NCBI GenBank assembly: GCA_964521405.1
Contig: CAZFRR010000153.1
Span: 1-20,167 of the forward strand
Origin: SG8-41 sp964521405
GTDB taxonomy: Bacteria > Pseudomonadota > Gammaproteobacteria > Burkholderiales > SG8-41
DNA length: 20,167 bases
Reading direction: 5' to 3'
Part shown: piece after piece, positions 6,104 to 13,245 of the stretch
How positions within the stretch are numbered: the first letter of the stretch is position 1
Layout of the letters: the number at the start of each line of letters is the position of its first letter
Made by a program: the position numbers and the translations under genes
Notes under the pieces: generated by a model
Seen by the model: the letters and a program-made list of their open reading frames with translations, nothing else
What the model was told of the DNA's origin: nothing
Database searches by the model: none

Positions 6104-7027
6104 CTACCGGGACGGCACGCCCGCAATATTCAACCGCGTGCGCACCACCGACCCGATCATCGTGATGTAAAACGAGCGCCAGTCGTCGTCGCCCCAGGCG
6201 ATATTGGTCGGATGGTGACCCGGCGTCTTGATGCGGGCGATCACCTTGCCGGCGGGATCGTGAATGAGGATGCCGCCGGGCCCGGTGCAGTAGACGTTCC
6301 CCTCGACGTCGCACTTCATGCCGTCGGGTACGCCGCGCTCGGGGCTGACGTACTGATGGAACAACCGCCCCTTGCCCAGGCTGCCGTCAGGATTCACGTC
6401 GTAGACCCGGATCAGCCGCTCGCGGCTGCAATTCACGTACAGCAGCTTCTCGTCCGGCGAGAAGCACAGCCCGTTGGGATAGACGAAGTCGGCGGTGGCG
6501 AGCGTCATCTGGCTGCCATCGGGAGAAATCCGGAAGACGCCCTGGACATTGAGATACTTCTGCAGGTCGTCGCCAACCATGCCGACGTTGAGCAGCCCTC
6601 CCGGCGGATCGGTGAACCAGATCGAGCCGTCCGATTTCACGACGATATCATTCGGGCTGCTGAGCTTTTTCCCTTCCCAGCGATCGGCGAGCGTCTTGCG
6701 CGACCCGTCCTTCTCGAAGCGAAACACTGTGCGCCCGCCCCACCCGGCGACGAGCACCCGGTTCTCCAGGTCGAGCGCCAGGCCGTTCGCCTTCACGGAC
6801 GGCTTCATGACGACCTGCAGTCCGGCGCCCGGCTGCCACTTCCAGATCGTGTCGCCGACGATATCGGTAAAGAACAACTGCCGGTTGCGGGCGTCCCACA
6901 CCGGCCCCTCGCCGAAGAGGATGTCGCGGGCAATGATATCGAGCGGCAGGTCCTTGCCGACGATGCGTTTCCCTTCCGGCGCCAGCAGGTCGACTTCGAT
7001 TTTCAGTTCATCCAGCGATCCGTGCAT
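6104..7027 (-). CDS. SMP-30/gluconolactonase-family lactonase
   Basis: A 307-residue beta-propeller hydrolase likely opening a sugar- or hydroxy-acid lactone. All landmark residues of the family are present. The metal Glu is in FGEGPVW (E40), Asn in SPNDIVV (N126), Asn in YPNGLCFSPDEK (N185) and Asp in GVPDGMKCD (D235); these correspond to the metal and substrate ligands of human SMP30/regucalcin. Blades are regular and no signal peptide is present, so it is cytoplasmic. The start ATG at 7027 overlaps the end of the upstream hydroxy-acid oxidase gene by 20 nt, indicating translational coupling. A 2-hydroxy-acid oxidase next to a lactonase is consistent with stepwise sugar-acid or hydroxy-acid catabolism. 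The exact substrate is not readable. Confidence 0.9.
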   Translation of the reverse strand: MHGSLDELKIEVDLLAPEGKRIVGKDLPLDIIARDILFGEGPVWDARNRQLFFTDIVGDTIWKWQPGAGLQVVMKPSVKANGLALDLENRVLVAGWGGRTVFRFEKDGSRKTLADRWEGKKLSSPNDIVVKSDGSIWFTDPPGGLLNVGMVGDDLQKYLNVQGVFRISPDGSQMTLATADFVYPNGLCFSPDEKLLYVNCSRERLIRVYDVNPDGSLGKGRLFHQYVSPERGVPDGMKCDVEGNVYCTGPGGILIHDPAGKVIARIKTPGHHPTNIAWGDDDWRSFYITMIGSVVRTRLNIAGVPSR

Positions 7028-8192
7028 CGGCTGCTCCTTTCACCAGGTAATCACGATTCAGCGACGCAAGGCTCGGGCATCCGATCAGCGCCAGCAGCCG
7101 GTCGATCTCGTCGCGGTAGATTTCGATCGCGCGCGCGGCGCCGGCCTGCCCCGCTACAGCGGTACCATACAGCGTCGCGCGCCCGATCAGCACCGCTTTC
7201 GCGCCGAGCGCCAGCGCCTTCACGACATCGGCGCCGCGGCGAAAGCCGCTGTCCACCAGCACCGTGAGACGCTTGCCGGCGGCTTCGACCACTTCCGGCA
7301 GCACCTCGATAGGAGCCCGCGTGCTGTCCACGGCGCGGCCGCCGTGATTGGAAACGATGACGCCGTCCGCGCCGCAATCGGCCGCCATCACCGCATCCTG
7401 CGCGCGCAGGATGCCCTTCACCATGAGCGCGTGCGGCCACAGCTTGCGCAGCGCGCGGAGATCTTCCCAGGTCAGCGAGTCCGTCACCAGCATCGACCGG
7501 CCCATGGGCAGCGCCGTAATGCGCGATTGCATCCCGGCCGGGTAATTCTCATAGCGGGGCATGCCGGTGGTCAGCAGGTAGTGCAACAGCACGCCGGAGA
7601 GCCACCGCGGGTGCAGCAGGACGTCGGCGACGTTCCTCCGGGTAAAGCGGAACGGAACGGTCATGCCGTTCCTCAGGTTATATTCGCGGCCGGGCGGGAC
7701 CGGCGTGTCCACGGTAACGACCAGCGCCTGATAACCCGCGGCCTTTGCCCGCTCGACCAGCTGGTGCGACAACGAACGGTCGGGCCACATGTAGACCTGG
7801 AACCACAGCGTGCCGCCTGCCTGTTCAGCGACCCGCTCCAGCGAAGTCATGGAGCCGGTCGCCAGCGTGAAGGGTATGCCGGCTTCATCCGCCGCCCGCG
7901 CCAGTGCAATCTCACCCTCATGCCAGGCCAGCCCCGCCGATCCGGTCGGCGCGATGGCAACCGGCATCTTGTGCCGCTTGCCGAACAGCGTGACTTCCAG
8001 GTTGCGCTGCGACGTGTCCACCAGCGCGTGGGGGGCGAGCTTGATGCGCTCGAACGCGGCGCGGTTCTCAAGCAGCGCGATTTCATCGCCGTTGCCGCGA
8101 TCGAAGAACTCGAAGATGCCCCGCGGCAGGCGGCGGCGCGCCAGCTCGCAAAGGTCCGCAATATCGTAGGCCCCGAGCGTGGCGTCCTTCAT
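7008..8192 (-). CDS. FMN-dependent alpha-hydroxy-acid oxidase/dehydrogenase
   Basis: A TIM-barrel flavoenzyme of the glycolate oxidase/lactate dehydrogenase/mandelate dehydrogenase family, converting a 2-hydroxy acid to the 2-oxo acid. Key residues from the ATG at 8192: FMN-contact PTGSAG (82-87), Y134 in WFQVYMW, D162, K259 in MVKGIL, active-site H283 and R286 in SNHGGRAVD, and the phosphate-binding stretch VDSGFRRGADVV with GRA near residue 338. The Tyr equivalent to Tyr24 of spinach glycolate oxidase is Phe29. The frame extends 23 codons further upstream, but ATG 8192 (MKDATLGAYDIADL) matches the family N-terminus and gives a normal 394 residues. It is probably the first gene of the minus-strand operon. 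A lactate or mandelate type is possible, as are larger 2-hydroxy acids. Confidence 0.92.
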   Translation of the reverse strand: MKDATLGAYDIADLCELARRRLPRGIFEFFDRGNGDEIALLENRAAFERIKLAPHALVDTSQRNLEVTLFGKRHKMPVAIAPTGSAGLAWHEGEIALARAADEAGIPFTLATGSMTSLERVAEQAGGTLWFQVYMWPDRSLSHQLVERAKAAGYQALVVTVDTPVPPGREYNLRNGMTVPFRFTRRNVADVLLHPRWLSGVLLHYLLTTGMPRYENYPAGMQSRITALPMGRSMLVTDSLTWEDLRALRKLWPHALMVKGILRAQDAVMAADCGADGVIVSNHGGRAVDSTRAPIEVLPEVVEAAGKRLTVLVDSGFRRGADVVKALALGAKAVLIGRATLYGTAVAGQAGAARAIEIYRDEIDRLLALIGCPSLASLNRDYLVKGAADARIAG

Positions 8193-8223
8193 TGTTGATT
8201 TCTTGCAGTAATGCAGGGCGGTC

Positions 8224-8229
8224 AGTATA
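8224..8229 (-). promoter_or_regulatory. Possible -10 element for the minus-strand operon
   Basis: On the minus strand TATACT lies about 31 nt upstream of the hydroxy-acid oxidase start, in the 222-bp divergent intergenic region. No good -35 hexamer was found at the usual spacing, so the call rests on the -10 match and position. Confidence 0.3.
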
Positions 8230-8298
8230 TCGCAGCATCCCGGGCGGCCGCGTGATGACACAATGCGGAATCACTCGCGATCGGCCCTGCACGATGGG

Positions 8299-8326
8299 TT
8301 GACTTGCACAACTGACCGGGCATAAA
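8299..8326 (+). promoter_or_regulatory. Candidate sigma70 promoter for the hydrolase-Bug pair
   Basis: TTGACT (8299-8304, 5 of 6 to consensus) and CATAAA (8321-8326, 4 of 6) with a 16-nt spacer, about 90 nt upstream of the hydrolase start in the divergent region. No operator palindrome is obvious in 8193-8414, and no regulator gene lies next to it. Confidence 0.4.
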
Positions 8327-8414
8327 GTCGGGGCACAGGTGGAGCGTCCGCTGGTCCCGCGCTGTTTCCCCGCTGGTTCCTGGATGACGCGCTCGAGCGC
8401 CTGTTTCCCGAGCC

Positions 8415-9263
8415 ATGACACGTCCCCCACACGCCAGTAGCGCTACGGCGACGCTACCTGTTTCCGCGCAGCATCTGATCCGTCCCGATGGCTGCAAGCT
8501 CTACTACTGTGTCGACGACTACACGGATCCGTGGCGGCCGGCGGAGACCGTGCTCTTCATACACGGCCTGGCCGAGTCTGGCGAAGCCTGGCGCGGCTGG
8601 GTGCCCTATTTCTCGCGGCGCTACCGCGTGGTGCGCCTCGATTTGCGCGGCTTCGGCCGCTCGACGCCGATGGCCGCCGATTACCCGTGGAACATGGAAA
8701 CTCTGCTCGACGATGTCGAGGCGCTCATGCGTCACCTGGGCTGCGAGCGCGTCCATCTCGTCGGCGCGAAGAGCGGCGGCTCGATGGCGCTGAAGTTCGC
8801 CGCCGACCGCCCGCAGCGGGTGCAAACGCTCACCGGCGTAACGCCGCCGCTCACCGGTGCGGCCGACGTCGGCCAGTGGCTCGAGCGCATCGAGTCGCGC
8901 GGCGTCCTCGACTGGGCGCGCCACACGATGCAAGGACGCCTGGGCAGCGCGGTGTCCAAGGATGAGGTCGAGTGGTGGGTCGACAACCTGCAAGGCAAAA
9001 CGCCGTTGACGACGCTGCAGGGCTATCTGCGCTGGGTGCCGGGACTGGACATCCGCGCCGATGTAGAGCGCATCGCCTGCCCCACGCTCGTCATCACCAC
9101 CACCGGCAGCGGGCTGCGCTCGGTGGATGGGGTCAAGGCCTGGGTCGCGCGCATGAAGAACGCAAGGCTCCTGGTGCTCGAAGGCGACGCCTGGCACGCC
9201 GCCGGCGCCTACCCGGATCGCTGCGCGCAAGCCGCGATGGAGTTTCTGGCGGAGCAGTCATGA
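8415..9263 (+). CDS. Alpha/beta-hydrolase
   Basis: A 282-residue serine hydrolase of the alpha/beta fold. It shows the oxyanion-hole strand VLFIHGLAESGEAW (49-60), LDLRGFGRST (76-84), the nucleophile elbow GAKSGGS with S120, and a C-terminal EGDAWHAAGAYP with catalytic H261. The acid residue normally found after the sixth strand is unclear (ITTTGSGLRSVDG). Residues 140-210 form a cap. No signal peptide is seen. It overlaps the next gene, a Bug receptor, by ATGA at 9260-9263, so the two are translated as a pair. Ester or enol-lactone hydrolysis of an imported compound is plausible, but the substrate is unknown. Confidence 0.85.
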   Translation: MTRPPHASSATATLPVSAQHLIRPDGCKLYYCVDDYTDPWRPAETVLFIHGLAESGEAWRGWVPYFSRRYRVVRLDLRGFGRSTPMAADYPWNMETLLDDVEALMRHLGCERVHLVGAKSGGSMALKFAADRPQRVQTLTGVTPPLTGAADVGQWLERIESRGVLDWARHTMQGRLGSAVSKDEVEWWVDNLQGKTPLTTLQGYLRWVPGLDIRADVERIACPTLVITTTGSGLRSVDGVKAWVARMKNARLLVLEGDAWHAAGAYPDRCAQAAMEFLAEQS

Positions 9264-10240
9264 AAAGAGGCGCCCTGCTGTTTGCAAGCCTTGCCGCCGT
9301 GTTCGCGGCCGGGAGTGCTTCCGTCATGGCGCAACCGCAGCGGAGCGAATTCCCGGCAAAGACGGTCCGCATCGTCGTCGGTTATCCCCCCGGCGGGCCG
9401 ACCGATCTGATCGCGCGCGTCGTCGCGGTGAAGCTCGCGGAATCCTGGGGCCAGCAGGTCATCATCGACAACCGGCCGGGCGCGAGCGGCTTGATCGGCG
9501 CCGAGTTGACGGTCAGGGCCGCGCCCGACGGCTATACCCTGCTGACGGTGCCGGTGACCTACGCCGTGGTACCCAGCATGCTGGCGAAGATGCCATTCGA
9601 CGTGGAAAAGGATCTCGCGCCGGTCGCGCTGCTGGCGGCAGCGCCGTTCATCCTCGTCGTGCACCCGACGCTGCCGGTGAAGACCGTCAAGGACCTGATC
9701 GCTCTCGCGCGCAGCCGGCCCGGCCAGATCAATTACGCATCGGCGAGCCCCGGAGGGATGCCGCATCTCGCCGGCGAACTTTTCAACGGCATGGCCGGCG
9801 TCAGGATGGTCCATATTCCGTACAAGGGCGGAGCGCCCGCCACCACCGATCTCGTCGGCGGCCACGTGCTGCTGATGTTCAACAACATGCTCTCCGCGAT
9901 GCCGCATGTAAAAAGCGGCCGGCTGCGCGCGGTGGCAGTGACCAGCGCCAGGCGCTCGGGCGCACTGCCGGAACTGCCGACGATCGCGGAAACCCTGCCG
10001 GGCTACGAAGCGAGCGGCTGGTACGGGTCGTTCGCGCCCGCGGCGACGCCGCGCGAGCTGATCGCGAAGATCAACGGCGACATGAACCGCGCGATGCGGC
10101 TGCCGGACGTCGCGCAGCGCCTCTCCGGCGACGGCGTGGAAGCGGTCAACGCCACGCCGGAGCATTTCGCAACCTACCTGCGGCAGGAAGTCGCCAAGTG
10201 GGGCAAAGTCGCCAAAGCCGCCGGCGCGAAAATGGATTGA
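9260..10240 (+). CDS. Bug/TctC-family periplasmic carboxylate-binding receptor 2
   Basis: A 326-residue periplasmic receptor. The signal peptide is MKRGALLFASLAAVFAAGS followed by ASVMAQ, with cleavage near AQ-PQRSEFP. Family hallmarks are FPAKTVRIVVGYPPGGPTDL, WGQQVIIDNRPGASGLIGAE, AAPDGYTLL, INYASASPGGMPHLAGE, VHIPYKGGAPATTDLVGG and LRAVAVTS. The signal peptide is of ordinary design with no repeat sequence, unlike receptors 1 and 4. The start at 9260 overlaps the hydrolase stop (ATGA). No membrane components are encoded nearby. The bound solute is unknown; the family binds dicarboxylates, tricarboxylates, aromatic acids and others. Confidence 0.94.
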   Translation: MKRGALLFASLAAVFAAGSASVMAQPQRSEFPAKTVRIVVGYPPGGPTDLIARVVAVKLAESWGQQVIIDNRPGASGLIGAELTVRAAPDGYTLLTVPVTYAVVPSMLAKMPFDVEKDLAPVALLAAAPFILVVHPTLPVKTVKDLIALARSRPGQINYASASPGGMPHLAGELFNGMAGVRMVHIPYKGGAPATTDLVGGHVLLMFNNMLSAMPHVKSGRLRAVAVTSARRSGALPELPTIAETLPGYEASGWYGSFAPAATPRELIAKINGDMNRAMRLPDVAQRLSGDGVEAVNATPEHFATYLRQEVAKWGKVAKAAGAKMD

Positions 10241-10327
10241 CCAGGATCCGCGTAGTTACCTCCAAGTCGGGCAAACTATAGAGAATTACGAAACCGCGTG
10301 ACCATCAAGAGCAGGCCGTGCGACGTA

Positions 10328-10546
10328 ACCACCCCGTCCGCTTTGCGTCCACCCCTCCTTGAAAAGGAGGGGAGAAAAATACCTTCCCCTCCTGCCTGAG
10401 GGTGAGCCGGGGTTTCGAGAAACGTGCCTGCGCACGTTTGAGCCGGCGAACGCCCGACGCGATGCAGCGCGGCGGGACGGGGGGGTGGCGTGAAACGCCG
10501 GGGTGGTGGGAGCTGGGTGCCTCGCCTCTGGAGGAGACGGGGTGGT
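10328..10546. repeat. MITE-like element with 11-bp terminal inverted repeats
   Basis: ACCACCCCGTC at 10328-10338 is matched exactly in reverse complement by GACGGGGTGGT at 10536-10546, enclosing 219 bp of G/C-run-rich DNA without a gene. Inside are a strong hairpin (10352-10372) and a second GGGGTGGTG copy near 10499. No target-site duplication was visible at the edges. It could be a small non-autonomous element or a composite intergenic repeat. Confidence 0.5.
10352..10372. terminator. Strong hairpin downstream of Bug receptor 2
   Basis: CCCCTCCTT (10352-10360) and AAGGAGGGG (10364-10372) form a perfect 9-bp stem with a 3-nt loop, about 110 nt after the Bug receptor 2 stop. It is followed by AGAAAAAT rather than a T-run, so it is more likely a repeat-element hairpin than a classical terminator. 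Confidence 0.4.
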
Positions 10547-10627
10547 GTGATCGAGCGTCACGCGGATAGGTAAAGCACAATAATCACTCAGTAGCATCGG
10601 TTCAACACACCAAGGAGACAGGAAGAC

Positions 10628-11098
10628 ATGGACCTCATGAAGCAATCGCCTTACGGCGTTTTCCTCGAACACTGCAAGAAGGGCGAGCTCGCCTACCAGG
10701 TGAGCGAAGACGGGAAAGCGGTTTTCTATCCGCGCACCGTGGCCCCCGTCACCGGCAGCGAGAAGCTCGAATGGCGGGTCTCCAAGGGTCTTGGCACGGT
10801 GTATGCGACGACAGCCGTCTTCACCAAGGATCAGCCGCCGCACAACGTGGCGTTGATCGATCTCGACGAGGGCTTCCGCATGATGAGCCGGGTGGAGGAC
10901 ATCGACCCGGTGCAGGTGAAGATCGGCATGCGGGTCAAGGTGAGGATGCATCCCGGCGACGAGAAGCAGCCGACCTACCCGGTGTTCGCGCCGACCCTCA
11001 CCCCCGACCCCTCTCCCCCAGTGGAGAGGGGCGCTTCGAGTTCCCCTTCCCCCCTCGGGGGAAGGGGAAGGGATGGGGGACTGGGAGGTGCCCAATGA
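10628..11098 (+). CDS. DUF35 OB-fold protein (acyl-CoA-binding partner of thiolase-like protein), repeat-derived tail
   Basis: A 156-residue protein of the DUF35/COG1545 family, whose members partner thiolase-like enzymes and bind acyl-CoA. The core is residues 1-122: an N-terminal helix (YGVFLEHCKKGELAYQ), a hairpin where relatives carry a Cys4 zinc ribbon (FYPRTVAP), and an OB barrel (GLGTVYATTAVF, HNVALIDLDEG, IGMRVKVRM). The zinc-ribbon cysteines are missing; only Cys16 remains. The family's natural end should be near YPVFAP. The last 34 residues (TLTPDPSPPVERGASSSPSP onward) are translated C-rich hairpin repeats. The ribosome-binding site AAGGAG (10612-10617) supports ATG 10628, though Met4 is possible. 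The stop overlaps the next start (ATGA at 11095-11098), so this is the first gene of the acyl-CoA operon. Confidence 0.85.
   Translation: MDLMKQSPYGVFLEHCKKGELAYQVSEDGKAVFYPRTVAPVTGSEKLEWRVSKGLGTVYATTAVFTKDQPPHNVALIDLDEGFRMMSRVEDIDPVQVKIGMRVKVRMHPGDEKQPTYPVFAPTLTPDPSPPVERGASSSPSPLGGRGRDGGLGGAQ
11008..11069. repeat. Two strong hairpins of a C-rich repeat within the DUF35 gene
   Basis: The first stem pairs CCCCTCTCC (11008-11016) with GGAGAGGGG (11023-11031). The second is a perfect 13-bp stem, TTCCCCTTCCCCC (11041-11053) with GGGGGAAGGGGAA (11057-11069), with a CTC loop. The translated product LTPDPSP...PSPLGGRGRD is a pattern I know from translated intergenic repeats in many environmental genomes. 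The hairpins end 26 nt before the start codon of the thiolase-like gene and could modulate its translation. Confidence 0.75.
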
Positions 11099-12249
11099 GC
11101 GGCCTGAAACGTGGCAGCGTCGCCGTCGTCGGCGCCGCGGAATCCGATCTCGGCCAGGTCGCCCCGCACACGAGCCCGGTCGATCTCATGGCGCAGGCGA
11201 CGATGCGCGCGCTGGATGACTGCGGGCTCAAGCTCTCCGACATCGACGGGGTGTTCTCGGCGGCCACCCAGGTGCGCACCGCGCCGATGACGCTGGCGGA
11301 GTACCTGCGCATCAAGCCCAAATACTTCGACGGCACGGCGATCGGCGGCTCCTCCTTCATGACGCACGTCTCGCACGCCCAAGCCGCCATCGAGCATGGC
11401 CTGTGCGAGGTGGCGCTGATCGCCTACGGCAGCACCCAGCGCTCGGTCTCGCGCGCCGCGGCCTCACCCCGCGAGGCCAACCCCTACGAAAACCCGTACC
11501 GCCCTTTCATGCCGTCTTCGGCCTACGCCATGGCGGCCTCGCGCCATATGCACCAGTACGGCACCACCCGCGAGCAGCTCGCCGAAGTTGCAGTGGCGGC
11601 GCGCAAGTGGGCGCTGCTCAATCCGAAGGCCTGGGAGAAGGAGCCGCTGACCATCGAGCAGGTGCTGAAGGCGCGCATGGTGAGCTATCCGTTCACGGTG
11701 CGCGACTGCTGCCTGGTGGTGGACGGCGGCGGCGCGATCATTCTGACCTCGGCGGCGCGCGCGAAGTCGCTGAAGAAGAAACCGGCCTACGTGCTGGGCG
11801 TGGGCGAATCGCTGTCGCACGCCAATATCTCCAGCATGCCCGACCTCACGGTCAGCGATGCCGCCCTATCCGGGCCCAAGGCGTTCAAGATGGCGGGGTT
11901 GAAGCCGTCCGACGTGAAAATGCTCTCGCTCTACGACGCGTTTACGATCACGCCGATCCTGTTCCTCGAAGACCTCGGCTTCTGTCCCAAGGGAGAAGGC
12001 GGGCGCTTCGTCGCGAACGGGACGATCGCCCCGGGCGGCAAGCTTGCCGTCAACACCAGCGGCGGCGGCCTTTCCTACTGCCACCCCGGCATGTACGGCC
12101 TTCTGGTCATCATCGAGGCAGTGCGGCAGGTGCGCGGCGAATGCGACAAGCGGCAGATCAAGGATTGCGACGTCGCGCTCGCGCACGGCAACGGCGGCGT
12201 GCTCTCCAGCCAATGCACTGTCATCTTCGGCAGTTCGGCGACGGCATGA
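11095..12249 (+). CDS. Thiolase-like lipid-transfer/aldolase family protein lacking nucleophilic Cys
   Basis: A 384-residue thiolase-fold protein of the SCP-x/Ltp2 type. N-terminal half: VAVVGAAESDLG, and GGSSFMTHV (84-92), where true thiolases have the nucleophilic Cys; here it is Ser/Gly. C-terminal half: LSLYDAFTIT (Y280), GFCPKGEGGRFV, NTSGGGLSYCHPGMYG with H330, and HGNGGVLSSQCTVIFG. The missing Cys and retained YDAF and CHPG motifs match thiolase-like enzymes that do not do Claisen chemistry. Steroid-degrading actinobacteria use one of these, Ltp2, as a retro-aldolase that depends on a DUF35 partner. The adjacent DUF35 gene, overlapping by ATGA, fits that pairing. By inference it cleaves a beta-hydroxyacyl-CoA; a pure binding role is the alternative. 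Confidence 0.88.
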   Translation: MSGLKRGSVAVVGAAESDLGQVAPHTSPVDLMAQATMRALDDCGLKLSDIDGVFSAATQVRTAPMTLAEYLRIKPKYFDGTAIGGSSFMTHVSHAQAAIEHGLCEVALIAYGSTQRSVSRAAASPREANPYENPYRPFMPSSAYAMAASRHMHQYGTTREQLAEVAVAARKWALLNPKAWEKEPLTIEQVLKARMVSYPFTVRDCCLVVDGGGAIILTSAARAKSLKKKPAYVLGVGESLSHANISSMPDLTVSDAALSGPKAFKMAGLKPSDVKMLSLYDAFTITPILFLEDLGFCPKGEGGRFVANGTIAPGGKLAVNTSGGGLSYCHPGMYGLLVIIEAVRQVRGECDKRQIKDCDVALAHGNGGVLSSQCTVIFGSSATA

Positions 12250-12256
12250 GGCGATC

Positions 12257-13117
12257 GTGCCCATCAATTACGACAAGCTGATCCACTGGGACATCCCCGA
12301 GGTCGAGCAGCATCTCACCCGGCGCGATACGATTCTTTACGCGCTCGGCGTGGGGCTCGGGGCCGATCCCTGCGACACCGACCAGCTGCGCTTCGTCTAT
12401 GAGGAGCAGTTGCGGGCGCTGCCGACGATGGCGATCATCCTCGGCTATGCCGGGCCGTGGCACGCAAATTCCGACACCGGCATCACGCGCAGCCACGTCG
12501 TGCACGGCGAGCAGGGATTCCGGATCCTGAAGCCGTTACCGGTGGAGGGGAAAGTCACCGGCAAGACCCGCGTGACCGGAGTCGTGGACAAGGGCAAGGA
12601 CAGGGGCGCCCTGGTGATGTCCGAGAGCACGGTGCGCGAGAAAACGACCGGAGACGTGGTCTGCACATTGAATTCAACCAGCTTCTGCCGCGCCGACGGC
12701 GGCTTTGGCGGGCCCGAGGGTCCGGTATCCACGCCGCACCAGCTGCCCGACGCGCCGCCGCAACACGTGTGCGACCTGCCCACCCTGCCCCAGGCCGCGT
12801 TGATCTACCGGCTCTCAGGCGACCTTAACCCGCTGCACGCCGATCCCGCGTATGCAGTAAAGGCCGGGTTCAAAATGCCCATCCTCCATGGACGCTGCAC
12901 CTTCAGCATCGCCGGCCACGCGATCCTGAAAACGCTGTGCGGCTACGACCCTGCCCGCTTTACTTCGATGGAGGGGCGCTTCTCCTCGCCGGTGTATCCG
13001 GGCGAGACGATCCGCACCGAGATGTGGCGCGACGGCAACGTCGTCTCGTTCCGTTCCACCGTGCCGGCGCGGGGGGTGACGGTATTGAACAACGGCCGAG
13101 CCGAAATCACTTCGTAA
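12257..13117 (+). CDS. MaoC-like enoyl-CoA hydratase (hydratase 2 type)
   Basis: A 286-residue double hot-dog hydratase adding water to a 2-enoyl-CoA to give an (R)-3-hydroxyacyl-CoA. The C-terminal hot dog carries the hydratase-2 signature YRLSGDLNPLHADP with catalytic D189 and H194, followed by AGFKMPILHGRCTFSIAGHA. The N-terminal hot dog (residues 1-150; YALGVGLGADP, TMAIILGYAG) is the degenerate half that holds the acyl chain. The start is GTG at 12257 (MPINYDKLIHW), preceded by GAGG five bases upstream. The nearby ATG at 12246 is in another frame. It begins 7 nt after the thiolase-like gene. It resembles the hydratase domain of peroxisomal MFE-2, as does the SDR downstream. Confidence 0.92.
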   Translation: MPINYDKLIHWDIPEVEQHLTRRDTILYALGVGLGADPCDTDQLRFVYEEQLRALPTMAIILGYAGPWHANSDTGITRSHVVHGEQGFRILKPLPVEGKVTGKTRVTGVVDKGKDRGALVMSESTVREKTTGDVVCTLNSTSFCRADGGFGGPEGPVSTPHQLPDAPPQHVCDLPTLPQAALIYRLSGDLNPLHADPAYAVKAGFKMPILHGRCTFSIAGHAILKTLCGYDPARFTSMEGRFSSPVYPGETIRTEMWRDGNVVSFRSTVPARGVTVLNNGRAEITS

Positions 13118-13127
13118 AACAACATTA

Positions 13128-13222
13128 GCCACAGAGAGCACAGAGTTCACAGAGAAACACCAGATTTTCGATGGCATATCCGTTATTCGTATCTACTCTG
13201 TGTTCTCTGTGTTCTCTGTGGC
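13128..13222. repeat. Inverted-repeat element, CACAGAGGA family, between hydratase and SDR genes
   Basis: The left arm (13128-13155, starting GCCACAGAGAGCACAGAG) and right arm (13197-13222, ending GTTCTCTGTGGC) match in inverted orientation at 23 of 26 positions around a 41-nt loop. It starts 10 nt after the hydratase stop and ends 23 nt before the SDR start. In a polycistronic transcript it would form a long hairpin between the two cistrons. Confidence 0.85.
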
Positions 13223-13245
13223 AGGTTTTTGAAAGGGGTTAAACC

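Larger units (their letters stand above)
10241..10627. other. 387-nt non-coding gap holding a hairpin-rich repeat element
   Basis: No gene is supported here. A long minus-strand frame crosses it (10286-11095), but that frame is a by-product of C-rich repeats and runs through the DUF35 gene. The gap holds an 11-bp inverted pair (10328-10338 and 10536-10546), a 9-bp hairpin at 10352-10372, many G-runs around 10470-10545, and the ribosome-binding site AAGGAG at 10612-10617 for the next gene. A promoter for the following operon should lie in 10547-10611. AATAAT at 10579-10584 is a possible -10 with no convincing -35. Confidence 0.6.

Noticed and set aside
10286..11095. Long minus-strand open frame (269 codons) across the gap and the DUF35 gene
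   Set aside because: It runs through hairpin repeats and antisense to a well-supported DUF35 gene; its translation is low-complexity Pro/Arg/Ser and matches no family I know.
12246..12281. ATG at 12246 overlapping the thiolase-like stop as start of the hydratase
   Set aside because: It is in a different frame and stops after 11 codons; the hydratase frame opens at GTG 12257 with GAGG upstream.
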